A stretch of DNA of 64,000 bases from positions 1,054,001 to 1,118,000 of the forward strand of contig CAWHXG010000001.1 in assembly GCA_963833235.1 (NCBI GenBank). Reading direction: 5' to 3'. The position numbers were made by a program, and so were the translations under genes. The notes under the pieces were generated by a model. That model saw only the letters and a list, made by a program, of their open reading frames with translations, did not search any database and was not told the DNA's origin. Within the stretch, counting starts at the first letter, position 1, and every line of letters begins with the position of its first letter. Positions 53,301 to 64,000 of the stretch are shown one piece after another. Origin of the DNA: CAWHXG01 sp963833235. GTDB taxonomy: Bacteria; Pseudomonadota; Alphaproteobacteria; Rhodobacterales; Rhodobacteraceae.

Positions 53301-56300
53301 ACACCGTGATCGACGGCAAGGGCGGCGCCGATACCGGCAAGGTCAACATCACCATCCTGAAGCCGGGGGCAGGCGAGATCGCCACGCCTGTAGACTTCTC
53401 GCTTTCGGCGATCACCTCTTACGGCCTGAATCAGGACACGCGCCCCGGCGCCGGGTTCAAGGTGGGTGATGCAGGCAATTCGCTGACGCTTTCGGGCAAC
53501 GTCTGGAAAGACGCCGCCATCGCCAGCTACGCCGTCACGGCCAACACCGTCCTGCGGTTCGACCTGACTGTTAATGCCCGCGGCGAGATCCACGCCATCG
53601 GCCTCGATGTCGACGACAATTTCGAGAATGCGGGCACCGCCCTGTTCCAGCTCTTCGGGACCCAAACCCTGCCCGGTGCGAGCCAGCAGTACCGCAACTA
53701 CCCGGGCATCGGCCAGACGGTGAGCTACGAGATCGATCTTTCCGACTTCGCAGGCACCAGCTTCAATCGGGTCGCCTTCGTCAACGACCATGACGCTGCG
53801 CCGCGCAATGCCAGCACGCTTTTCGACAATGTGCGGCTGGTCGAGGTGCTGCCCTCTACCGGAACGGGCGAGGCGCCCTTCATCGGCGGTAACGGCAGCA
53901 TCGCGCCGCTGGACCTCTCCGAGGACGCCGCATTCGAGCTCAGCCTGCCGATCCTCGATCCGGACACAAGTTCCAGCAATCTTGAGATCAGCTTCACCGG
54001 TCTTCCGGACTTTGTGACCGCCAACGGCATGAGCCTCTCGGGCACGCCGCTAAGCACGGATGTGGGCAGCTATACCGTCGACTTCGTCGCCCGCGACCCC
54101 GAGCTCAACGAGCTGCGCGGCAGCTTCACCATCAACGTGGCCAACGTGAATGATGCGCCCGTCGCGGCCGCCGACACGCTGCCGGAGCAGTCCGGCTTCC
54201 TCGGCTCGCCCCTGGCAATCGCCCTGCCGCTGGACTTCTTCACCGATGAAGACCCCGGCGATGTGCTGAGCTACTCGCTCATCGACGCCCCGGCGGGGCT
54301 GGAGATCGATGACAAGACCGGCGAGATCACCGGCACTCCCGAAGTCTCGGGCAGCTTCGCGGTGACCGTCCGGGCAACGGACCTGGCGGGCGCGTTCGAC
54401 GAAGCCGTCCTGGCGCTCGAGATCGCCAGCGGTCCGCCGCGCGAAAGCGTGCTGATCGAGGCCGAGGCCTTCACCGGCCTGGCCGCGCAAAGCGACTTCT
54501 CCATCGAGACCGCGGACGTGGCCTCGGGGAACGGGTTGATCCGCCTGCCGGTCAATGGATCTGGCGAGGTGTCCACGGACCTGTCGGCTGCCGGCGTCGC
54601 CGCGGGCTTCTATGACGTCTCGATCCGCTATCTCGACGAGAACGACGGATCTGCCCAACTGACTGTCCTGATCGACAATAAGGATGGTCTCGGCCCACAG
54701 CAGGTAGCGTTCAAGGTGTTCGACCTGACCGGTGCGACGGGGCAGGGTCCGTTCCTCGAGCCGGGCAACCTGCAGACCCTGGTCATTTCCTCGGTCGAGG
54801 TGAAGCCGGGAGCAGAGTTGATCCTGCGCGGCGTCGCCGACGGGCTGGAAGTTCTGCGGATCGACAACGTCACCTTCGACCCCGTTGACAACGCAGCGCC
54901 CGTCCTGGCGGCGACCGCCGCGGTGGACGTCGCAGAGAACGTCGCGGAGGTCACAACCGTCACGGCCACCGACCCCGAGGGCAAGGACATCGTCTATGCC
55001 ATCGACGGCGGGGCGGATCGGGGCCCTCTTCACCATCGACGCCGCGACCGGCGCGCTAGCTTCATCGCCGCGCCGAACTTCGAGGCACCGGTGAACGGCG
55101 ACGGCACCCCGGCGGCGGACAACGCCTACGAGGTGGTCGTGTCGGCGTCCGACGGAGCGCTGGTCAGCCGGCAGACGGTCTCGGTCATCGTGACGGATGC
55201 GAGGAGGCGCCAGTTGGCACCGATGCGGCACCCTGCGGATCAAGCAGGGCGAAGTGGCCACGCTGCCGACCCTTGCCAGCCTCTTCGCCGACGAAGACGT
55301 GGCCGGCATCGACATCCTACGCGGTGGACCAGCTGCCCGCGGGCGTCACAGTGGCCGCCGACGGCATCACGCTGGAAGGCACACCAACCACGCTGGGCGC
55401 CACCATCGTCACCGTAACGGCGACCGATGCGGCCGGCCTCACCGCCACCGCGACGCTGGACATCACGGTGACCGATCCCAACGCCTTCGATCCGGCGGAT
55501 TACGCGCCGGGCGGCGACCTGGACGGCGACGGCGTACTCAACGCCGTCGACGACGGACGTCGACGGCGACGGTGTCGACAATGCCGACGATCCCTTCGCC
55601 TACGACGCCGACGACGGCATGACCGTCGCCGCGGGCCAAACGATGATCTACGACTTCGATCGTCGACGGGACGGTCTTCGAGAACGGCATGACCGGCTTC
55701 CTGCAGGGAACCACTAATGGCGGCGTGCTTCGACGAGGATACCGGCGCGACCAGCGTGTTGGGCGGCGCTGATGAGCGTCGATCCGGTTACCAGCGGAGA
55801 CACCGGCGGGATCCAACAACCCGCAGGACGATGCGGTCGTGGGGGTCAAGAACGGCACCTTCACCGCCAAGACGGTGGTCGTGAACCCCTGGGCCGGCGC
55901 CGCGACCAACCCCAACAGCTTCGATCAGCTCGGCCTGGTCCTCGGCCTCGACAGCGCCGACATGATCAAGCTGGTCTTCGGCCAGAGCGGCGGGCGTGGT
56001 CGAGTTCCAGAAGCAGGAGGCCGATGCCGCCACCAAGTTCGGGGCAGCGGCGACGCCAACATCCCGCTTCCCGACCGGCGTGACGCTCGACAACTTCGAC
56101 AACGGCGGAGATCACCTTCGAGGTGGTCTCGACCGATGCGAGCGCCGCCACGTCACCGGCACGATCCGCTTCCTCGACGGTGACGGCGGCGAGGTGGGCG
56201 CGCTTGGTCCCATCGCGGCACCGATCGGCGGGCGCGCTGGCGGCGGCCCTGGCCGATCCGACAGGGGGTCGCCGTCGGCTTCACCCATGTCAACGGCGGC

Positions 56301-59300
56301 GGCGCGCCGACCTTCGTGGCGCAGATGGACAGGCTGACGATCACCGCACCGGGCGATGACGGGCTTCGGGGGGCGGCGACGATGCGGTCGTCTATCGCAT
56401 CAATGCCGGCGGCGCGCTTGTGAGCGCCATCGACGGCGGCCCGGACTGGACGGCAGATAGCAGTCGGCGCGACCAACCCGTATCCTGACCCAGACCGACA
56501 ACCGGGCCGATGCGCCGCGCGGCGGGCTATGTCGGCGACCTGGTGAGCATTCCGGCGGGCCTGCCGGAGGCGACGCTCGACACGGCGCGGTCCAGCGACA
56601 ACGCCGTTCAGCTACGACATCCCCATCGACCGTGCTCGGCGGCAACGAGCAACTACGAGGTGCGCCTCTACTTGGCCGAGCTCTTCGCGGGCGCACAGGG
56701 AGGCGATTTCCGGGTCTTCGACGCGACCCTCGAGGGCTTCGTGCCGATCGCCTTCGACAATATCGATCCCGGGTGCTTTCTTCGGCGCCGATAGCGGGGT
56801 CCTGACGGCGCAGGTCACGGTCATCGACGGCATGCTCAACATCGGCTTCCTCGGCGAGCTCTTCTCGGGGACGGTGGCAAGCAGAACCCGATCATCAACG
56901 CGATCGAGGTGGTCAAGCTGACCGGCGACATCGACGGGCCTCCGCCGCCGGTGGACGCCACCGATGCCATCGCCATCCTGAAAGCGGCGCAGGGCGTCGA
57001 TGACAACGGCAGCTACGGCGCCGCCACCGTCGGCAGCGCCAAGCTGACGATCAAGGAGAACAGCAACGACGTTCAGACCTCGAACTTCGGCACGGACAGC
57101 TTCAAGCTGACCAATACCGGCGACAAGCAGATCGCGGCGGTCTTCGTCGACTTCCGCGACGCGCTTTACCGCGACAGCGTCGTCGACTTCGACGGCACGG
57201 CGGGCGACACCTCCAAGAAGGGCTTCGCACCCGAGGCCGGAAAAGATGCGACCGGCGCCATCACAGCAACGCCGACAGCGAGCTTTACTTCCTGCCCGGC
57301 GAGGACCCGCTGCCCAACGAAACCGGCACCGGCAACGCCTCGACCGGCGGATGGCGCGGCGTGATGATCCGCTTCGACGGGTCGGATGGCGGCTTCGAGA
57401 ACGGCGAGGTCATCGGGTTCTCCGGCGACATGGATCCCAATTCCGTCGCCGGGCTCGAGAAGAACGGCAGCAACGGGATCGACCCCGGCTCCATCGGCGG
57501 CGACCGCGGCCAGTGGGACGTGGGCGGCGTGTCGGGGGCCGAGCTGATCGGTTCCTCCTTCACGGTGCTTTTCGACGACGGCACCACTGCGACGGGTTAT
57601 CTTGGCACCGACGGCAGCGTCGCGGGGTCCGTGGGCACCGCGGTGCAGGGCCGCGCGGTCAAGACCGCCAGCGTCACCGTCAACGGGGCCGACAGCTCGA
57701 ACATCGCCAGCTACGGCGGCACCGAGCCTGTCATCACCGTCACCGGCACGCCCGGCGACACGGTGATCGTCACCATGACCAAGGGCCTGAACCCGGTACT
57801 GAACAACAGCAACGGGATCGCCGATCTCGTGGCGGCACGGCTTGCCGACGCCCATCCGGAATTCGAGGCCAACAACGCGGCCGATTTCCAGTCGGTCACG
57901 CTGACAATCGGCGCCGGCGGCACGGCAACGGTTTCCGCAGGCGCCTTCGACTACAACGACGCCAGCGCCAACGGTCAGGATTACGGCGCCGGGTCGGCCT
58001 ATACCAACGGGTTCGACACGGCACCCATCGCCGTGGCCGTGGCCGTGGTCGACAGCAACGATAACCCACTGGGCCCGGTCGACAGGGTCTACGCCAAGTC
58101 CAACGGCACCCCTGTCGAGGGCGGCGGCGGCACGGGGGCGGAAGGGTATTTCGCGGCCAACAATGCGGGCACCGCCAACGCCTACTTCAAGATCCAGATC
58201 GAGGACGAGAACGGCACCGGCGGGTCCAATCCGGGCGGCAAGTGGAACTACCTGACCGCGCCCGACAGTGCCGGGCGGCAGACCGGGCTTCCAGGGCGAT
58301 GGCTATTACGTGTTCGGTTCCGAGACATCGACGGCCATCGACAACGCCAATGGCGGCAACGAGATGCTGGAATACACGGTCTTCATCGGCGCCGAACGAC
58401 CTTGGAACCTGGGACTTCGAGTTCCGCGTGTCCCGCGACGGGCAGGAGGCCGGCGATCAGCAGAACGACCTCTGGCTCAACTTCAAGCATGCCGAAGAGC
58501 CCGGCGCTGGCAACATCGAGGAGTTCTTCTCGGCCATGGGCAGCAACGAGCCCGAGCAGGCCGTCGGCGGCTTCGTCAAGGTCTTCGGCGGTCCAAACAA
58601 CGGCTCCTGGGGCGAAACCGGGACTGTCGACGGCGGACCTAACGACTTTCCCGCCCGGATCACCGTCTCCGAGCCCGGTCTCTACACGGTCCAGATCGAC
58701 GGGCGCAGCCAGGGCTTCCACCTCGACTACTTCGAGCTCTACAAGGGGTCGGATCCCGGCAACAACGCGACGAATTCGTCCTTCATCCAGGGCGAGCCTG
58801 GCGATGGCGGCGGCGGACCCACCGGACCGGCAGCCGATCTCATCATCCCGATCGACTCCTCGTCGGACGATTGGGAACAGTTTGGCGGCGGCGACCAGCG
58901 GCGACTTCGAGATCGGCGAGAATGGCGGAGCCGCAGTGGGCGGCGCTGCGCTTCGACGACATCGACATCCCCGACGGGGCGGTCATTGAAAGCGCCTTCA
59001 TCCGTTTTGAGGCCGACGGAAATTCGGGAGGTGCCGCGAACTTCACCATCGCCATCGAGGATAGCGAGAACGCCGCCACCTACAGCAACGCGAGCCTGCC
59101 GGTCGGCCGCACCTACGTGACTGATGAGTTCCAGTGGAACAATGTCCCAACGTGGCAGGATGGGCAGACCTACGATACCGGGGACATCTCGGATCTGATC
59201 GTGGATGTCGTCGGGTCGAACGGCGTCACCGACGGGGCCCTTGGCTTTTTCTTCGAGGGGGCCGGCAAGCGATCGGCGGTGTCCTTCGACGGCGACGGCG

Positions 59301-59356
59301 ATGCGCCCGAGCTGCACATCATCTTCCAGGACGCCACGGACGGCGTCCTTGGGTAA
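41387..59356 (+). CDS. Giant multidomain extracellular protein with malectin, Calx-beta, jelly-roll and cadherin-like domains (many frameshifts after 50.4 kb)
   Basis: About 6,000 residues if repaired, from ATG 41387 (AGAGGA box). Order: a glucose/sorbosone-dehydrogenase-like propeller (ALVWGPDGRLYVTERYGDVK; YSAGYRNAYDVEVSEDG); a calcium-type motif and jelly-roll domain (43.4-44.3 kb); malectin (44.8-45.4 and 45.8-46.4 kb); Calx-beta; jelly roll; a Calx-beta-like domain; third malectin (48.4-49.0 kb); Calx-beta; DGDGILNSDDPFAYD and jelly roll (49.3-50.3 kb); cadherin-like domains; three jelly-roll repeats (51.8-53.9 kb); a CBM-like domain (54.4-54.9 kb); fourth malectin (~56.4-56.9 kb); and a DNRLRE-like end. 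The frame is clean to ~50,410, then shifts at ~50,410, 50,998, 52,125 and 55,018 (extra bases) and often after 55 kb. No signal peptide; type I export is possible. Likely glycan binding at the surface. Confidence 0.8.
49327..50275 (+). other. Calcium-motif plus jelly-roll module in the second giant gene
   Basis: The stretch begins with a thrombospondin type 3-like calcium motif (DIDGDGILNSDDPFAYD) and is followed by a beta-sandwich that contains YVKLVFGAQGANMRVEL and ends with TGEWDYIEVRAL. Comparable modules lie at 43,430-44,330 (DQDLDGVDKFNDPFEFD, then FLRIVFGG), 46,735-47,525 (VKLVFGG, ending ATWDYLRLS, without the calcium motif) and ~55,520-56,350 (DLDGDGVLNA; IKLVFG), so the module occurs about four times. 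I infer a concanavalin-like or laminin-G-like sugar-binding fold; this is not certain. Confidence 0.6.
51820..53865 (+). repeat. Three copies of a ~150-residue beta-sandwich domain alternating with cadherin-like domains
   Basis: Copies at ~51,830-52,295, ~52,610-53,065 and ~53,390-53,860. Common positions: a start SYxxQDAQ (copy 3: SYGLNQDTRPG), ITGNSWKALALPDGG / ITGNTWKKMALPDGG / LSGNVWKDAAIASY, LRFTFK / LRFTYN / LRFDLT, IGLETNN / IGLETNN / IGLDVDD, a core EIDLSAWAG / EIDLSAYAG / EIDLSDFAG, and VFVNDADQ / VFVNDNDA / AFVNDHDA. Between them stand cadherin-type Ig domains with ANDTDSDSD and ANDSDANGD calcium motifs. The first copy is interrupted by one extra base near 52,125. Similarity is moderate, so the copies are old, unlike the RTX repeats. 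Confidence 0.75.
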
Positions 59357-60260
59357 GAGCGTCGATCCCCGGGCCCGGCGGCTGACAGCTTCGCGGACCG
59401 AAAGGGTCGCAGGCTGGAGGCCAGCGGGCCAGGGCGTTCGGGGCAGGTGTTCCGAAACCGGGGCGGATCGGGTCGAAAGACCTCGGTTCGCTCCCGTTTC
59501 CGTTTGCGTCCATGGCGGTCGAACCCGGTCGACGGAAGGGTCCGGCGATCGGCCGACGCCACCCTGATCGAGGCCGGCGGGTCCAGGTGGCGATCATTGG
59601 AGGCTTGGTGGGCGGGCCAGTCTGCCTAGTCCCCGTCGGGCGTCCCGATACCCGCCGAGGTTCCGGTCCCATAACATCGCCCGCCAAATCCCGCAGTCCC
59701 GGCAGGGCCTTTCGAGGGAGCGGGGCCCAGCAGGGTTTCAGGTCCGGAACGCTTTCGGGAAGTGACTCCGTCACGCGGGCCAACGCCAGGGAAGGGGTAG
59801 TGTGCCCGGCTGCGCTCTGGCGCCGTCTGGGGCGCAGGCGATGGTAGAGACATCGGAATGGGGCGCCAGCCCGACCGCGGATACCCGGCCAAGCGGCGCT
59901 GTTTTCCTTATGCGTGTCGGCATCGGCTTAATGAATTGGGCCCTGCGCCTGCTCCACACCTTACCCTGGATCGTGCCAGAAACTGATCCGGTCGGTGTAT
60001 CCGGCGGGGGGGCTGTTGCAAAATGGCGGGATGCTCCTGATCGCGGCGCTCCTTCCGCCACCACCGGCCCTCCGGCGTCGCATCGCAGTTGGCCGGGCTT
60101 AGGCGTGGCGGTATTGGGAGCATCGCATTCGCGGGAGGGAGGATTGCGACGCGCATGTGCGGTATCGCTAGTTCAGTCCGGTGAACCATGGACTGGTAAA
60201 GCGAGCTGAGGATTGGCCGTTTTCGTCGGTTCACGGGGATGCACTGTCTGTGGGGGACGG
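59357..60260. other. Long intergenic region after the second giant gene, no gene supported
   Basis: About 900 bases between the giant gene and a REP-like repeat. Frames of 60-150 codons cross it on both strands but show no family features or good start sites. No clear terminator with a T-run follows the giant gene; a GC-rich patch lies at 59,364-59,390. Confidence 0.4.
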
Positions 60261-60347
60261 GTAGGGCGGGGTTTCACCCCCCCCGTTTTGGTAGTGGGAA
60301 TGAGGGGTGCCGTCAGGTGCGGAATGGCAGGTGGGAACCCGCCCTAC
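60261..60347. repeat. REP-like inverted repeat pair
   Basis: GTAGGGCGGGGTTTCACC at 60261-60278 is itself followed by C-rich sequence that can pair back, and its near inverse GGTGGGAACCCGCCCTAC lies at 60330-60347. The two arms match at about 15 of 18 positions. GC-rich GTAGGGCGGG-type palindromes of this kind are common dispersed repeats in alphaproteobacteria (from memory). The right arm overlaps the 3' end of the minus-strand VPLPA-CTERM gene. Confidence 0.6.
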
Positions 60348-61059
60348 GCTTGCTCATTTTCCTGAGAGAAAGGCCGCCAAGACAGGAGAGCAAGAGCCAG
60401 CCAGTAGCCGGTAACGGGATGGGGGCAACCGGCACGCCGTCGACGAACGTTGTCCACGATCCCGGTCCTATGCTCCGCACGCCAGAACTAAAGATGTCGC
60501 CACTGGGAGACGACACGAAATCGTTGCTGCCGCCCTGAAACCCGCTATCGATTCTCCAAGTATCAATTGATAGATCAGACCCGATCTCCAAATACACGGA
60601 GCTCGGAGAACTAATAACAATTCCAAAGAGAGCTTCGGAGATAATTCCGTCGAACGAAAGAAACGAAAACCTGGGATCAGAACTGAAGTTGGATACAGCA
60701 GACCCTTCTGCTGACCCGGAAAGTGATGCTGTGGATGTGCCGTCGTCCTTGATGATCGATCTGGTGATGATATCGCTCTCGCGAAACCCATTTCCTGGAC
60801 CTTCAATCGGAACTGTTATCAGATCATACTCAATTCTGATGGCCGTATTCGCAACTCTATCGAACGGAAATAGCGTACTATCTATAGAAAGGCTGCCTGT
60901 GAAGTTGGAGCCTTCAAATACGGTGCCGCACGGCCCGGCGAAAGAAAGCGGCTCGCAGAAATCCTGACCCTGATAACGAAATTCTATGGTTGCCGACTGG
61001 GCGATTGTCGAATGCATCGCGAATAGCGCTGCCGAGGCCAATACAGAGAAAGCCTTCAT
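60313..61059 (-). CDS. VPLPA-CTERM sorting-domain protein
   Basis: A 248-residue exported protein from ATG 61059, with an AAGGGAA box upstream. It has a signal peptide (FSVLASAALFAMHSTIAQSA), a beta-rich middle of unknown function with two cysteines close to the N-terminus (DFCEPLSFAGPCGTVFEG), and the sorting tail APIPLPATGWLLLSCLGG with a basic end LRKMSKRR. The last ~10 residues (AGSHLPFRT) are coded by the REP-like repeat. Base composition is clearly lower in GC than the neighbours, which suggests recent transfer. Such proteins often go to the cell surface or matrix. Confidence 0.82.
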   Translation of the reverse strand: MKAFSVLASAALFAMHSTIAQSATIEFRYQGQDFCEPLSFAGPCGTVFEGSNFTGSLSIDSTLFPFDRVANTAIRIEYDLITVPIEGPGNGFRESDIITRSIIKDDGTSTASLSGSAEGSAVSNFSSDPRFSFLSFDGIISEALFGIVISSPSSVYLEIGSDLSIDTWRIDSGFQGGSNDFVSSPSGDIFSSGVRSIGPGSWTTFVDGVPVAPIPLPATGWLLLSCLGGLSLRKMSKRRAGSHLPFRT

Positions 61060-61376
61060 TTCTGTTCCCTTTCGCAGATCATCTCAGTTCGTCCAACTGC
61101 GCGATCCTCTTCTCGTCAGCCGACATGAGTCAGTGAAACATCTTCATGCTGCACGTGTACAGCACTAATATTGCCCCAGGCGAACTTTTAAGCGAATTCT
61201 GGAACAAATATGTGAGCCGGCGCCGAATTAGGCATCTTGGCGCCCATCCTCGTTCGAGGGGGGTCGTGAGTTCCCGGCGTCGGTTGGCACCGCCTGATTG
61301 TGACAGTACCGCACTGTCGAGGGGCTGCCGCTGCCCGGCCGCCCCTTCTCTCGTGAAGATATGGAAGCCGGCACGC
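61060..61376. other. Intergenic region between a VPLPA-CTERM gene and ettA
   Basis: About 317 bases, upstream of the minus-strand VPLPA-CTERM gene and downstream of ettA (also minus). The part near 61,060-61,220 is AT-rich and probably holds the promoter of the VPLPA-CTERM gene. No gene is recognised. Confidence 0.45.
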
Positions 61377-63039
<1,663 letters not shown>

Positions 63040-63144
63040 GGGGATATCCTCGATCCTTGGGTCGAGGCCGGTGTTACGGCAGGCAAGTCGCGGTTTCAAT
63101 CGATCGGCGGCGCCTGGGGCCCTTCAGCTCGCAAGGTGGAACGT

Positions 63145-63175
63145 CACGGGGCAGCACGGTACGCACTGCCCCGTG
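63145..63175 (-). terminator. Hairpin between ettA and a VPLPA-CTERM gene
   Basis: A ten-base perfect inverted repeat, CACGGGGCAG (63145-63154) and CTGCCCCGTG (63166-63175), with an 11-base loop. It lies eight bases after the stop of the minus-strand gene ending at 63183 and before ettA, so it likely ends that transcript. There is no clear T-run, so it may act as a rho-assisted or protective hairpin. Confidence 0.65.
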
Positions 63176-63182
63176 ATGCAGG

Positions 63183-63908
63183 TCAGGCCGCGCGGCGGCG
63201 GGCGACCAGGCCGAGGGCGCCGAGCCCCGCGAGCAGCAGCGGAAGCCCCGCCGGCAGCGGGATCGGCGGCACGTTGGGCTCTTCCATCATCCCGCCAGTG
63301 TCACCGGGCTCGACGGCGCCGAAGGTGATGTTGTCGAACGCGATCTGATTGATCGTGCCGCCGAAGTCGATCGACCGCGCTGTCCCTTCGAAATCGACCC
63401 CGATGGGAACGAACACGTTGAACTGGCCGTCCGGGTCGCCCTCTTCCTCCGGGGTGACCGGGAGTTCGAGCGTCGCCAGGATGTTGCCCATCGCGTCGAT
63501 GCCGTCGAAGACCTGGATCGAGCCGGGATTGTTGATGGCGGAGTAGAAGAACGAGAAGCCGGTATCGAACCCGGTGGGGAAGTTCAGGGTCGCCGCGGAA
63601 CCGGTCAGGAAGAACAGGACGGTGTCGGGCGTGGGTTCGTTCCCGAAGTTTCCCGAGCCGCCGGCATCCCGGTCGATGATGCTCAGGGCGTTATCGCTGA
63701 ATTCGACACCGAAATCGGTCCCGGAAGCGCCGTCGGCTGCAGTCCCGCCGCCGTAGAAGGATTGCAGCGCGACCTCGTCGCCGGCGCCTTCGAAATCGAG
63801 CGTGATCACAGCCGCATTCGCCAGCGTTGGCAGACCAAAGGCGGCGCAAAGCGTGGCGATCAAATATGGATATCTCAAATATGGGTAGATCATCGTCATC
63901 CTCATCAA
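63183..63908 (-). CDS. VPLPA-CTERM sorting-domain protein
   Basis: A 241-residue exported protein from ATG 63908 (63905 and 63899 are close alternatives). A signal peptide (YLIATLCAAFGLPTLANAAV) is followed by a beta-sandwich-like region (ITLDFEGAGDEVALQSFYGG; FDTGFSFFYSAINNPGSIQV; VDFEGTARSIDFGGTINQIA) as in many PEP/VPLPA-CTERM proteins, and the tail VPPIPLPAGLPLLLAGLGAL with the basic end ARRRAA. It is the cleanest example of the sorting tail in the window. It lies upstream of ettA on the same strand but with a hairpin between them. Confidence 0.88.
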   Translation of the reverse strand: MMRMTMIYPYLRYPYLIATLCAAFGLPTLANAAVITLDFEGAGDEVALQSFYGGGTAADGASGTDFGVEFSDNALSIIDRDAGGSGNFGNEPTPDTVLFFLTGSAATLNFPTGFDTGFSFFYSAINNPGSIQVFDGIDAMGNILATLELPVTPEEEGDPDGQFNVFVPIGVDFEGTARSIDFGGTINQIAFDNITFGAVEPGDTGGMMEEPNVPPIPLPAGLPLLLAGLGALGLVARRRAA

Positions 63909-64000
63909 CTAGGTTCTAGTCACGCAGCCGTGAGCGACCATTAACCTTTTGTCAAGGAATGGCCGATTACCTCCGCGCTCCATATCACCTGGGCGCGAAG

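Noticed and set aside
63927..63955. TTGACA on the minus strand upstream of the last gene as a promoter
   Set aside because: The -35 hexamer is perfect, but no acceptable -10 box lies 16-18 bases away.

Overview
The window is high-GC alphaproteobacterial DNA. Gene content points to the Rhodobacterales/roseobacter group: a pcc locus with small lipoprotein genes between pccB and pccA, three proteins ending in VPLPA-CTERM-type sorting tails, paired DUF2382 stress proteins, RTX and VCBS giant proteins, and a pirin of roseobacter type. A clear bciA (divinyl chlorophyllide 8-vinyl reductase) suggests that the organism makes bacteriochlorophyll, so it is probably an (aerobic) anoxygenic phototroph. 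That is inference from one gene.

Layout. 1-6 kb: the end of a TAXI-type TRAP binding protein and its fused permease, bciA (minus), a DMT exporter, and a Bcr/CflA MFS pump (minus). 6.1-11.8 kb: propionyl-CoA carboxylase locus pccB - ridA-like - small hypothetical genes and lipoproteins - pccA; pccA is broken by many single-base frameshifts. 12.2-14.2 kb: pirin plus ring-cleaving dioxygenase. 14.5-20.1 kb, minus strand: a tightly overlapped operon dacC-type carboxypeptidase - tmk - holB - tatD - MBL hydrolase - AEC transporter (tatD has two frameshifts). 20.2 kb: tRNA-Ser(UGA). 21.0-30.0 kb: a ~3,000-residue RTX protein holding four near-identical 726-bp tandem repeats, followed by a VPLPA-CTERM protein. 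30.7-34.5 kb: mostly decayed DNA (ParB-like fragment, IS66 transposase remnant) around a DUF2382 stress-protein pair and a small membrane protein. 34.6-39.6 kb: a stand-alone CheB methylesterase, divergent from a CheB-CheR-PAS-histidine kinase hybrid and its single-domain response regulator. 39.7-41.4 kb: a decayed EamA transporter and an AT-rich leader. 41.4-59.4 kb: an 18-kb gene for a ~6,000-residue multidomain extracellular protein (sugar-dehydrogenase-like propeller, malectin, Calx-beta, jelly-roll and cadherin-like domains), clean up to 50.4 kb and frameshifted after it. 60.3-64 kb: two more VPLPA-CTERM proteins around ettA, which is also frameshifted.

How it fits together. The right half is a cell-surface region: two giant secreted, probably calcium-binding and glycan-binding proteins, and three small exported proteins that an exosortase elsewhere would process. 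The left half is housekeeping and central metabolism. Frameshifts fall in a few dense clusters (pccA, tatD, the second giant gene, ettA), and the encoded protein stays conserved on both sides of each break. This looks more like unpolished consensus sequence than true gene loss, but raw reads would be needed to decide.
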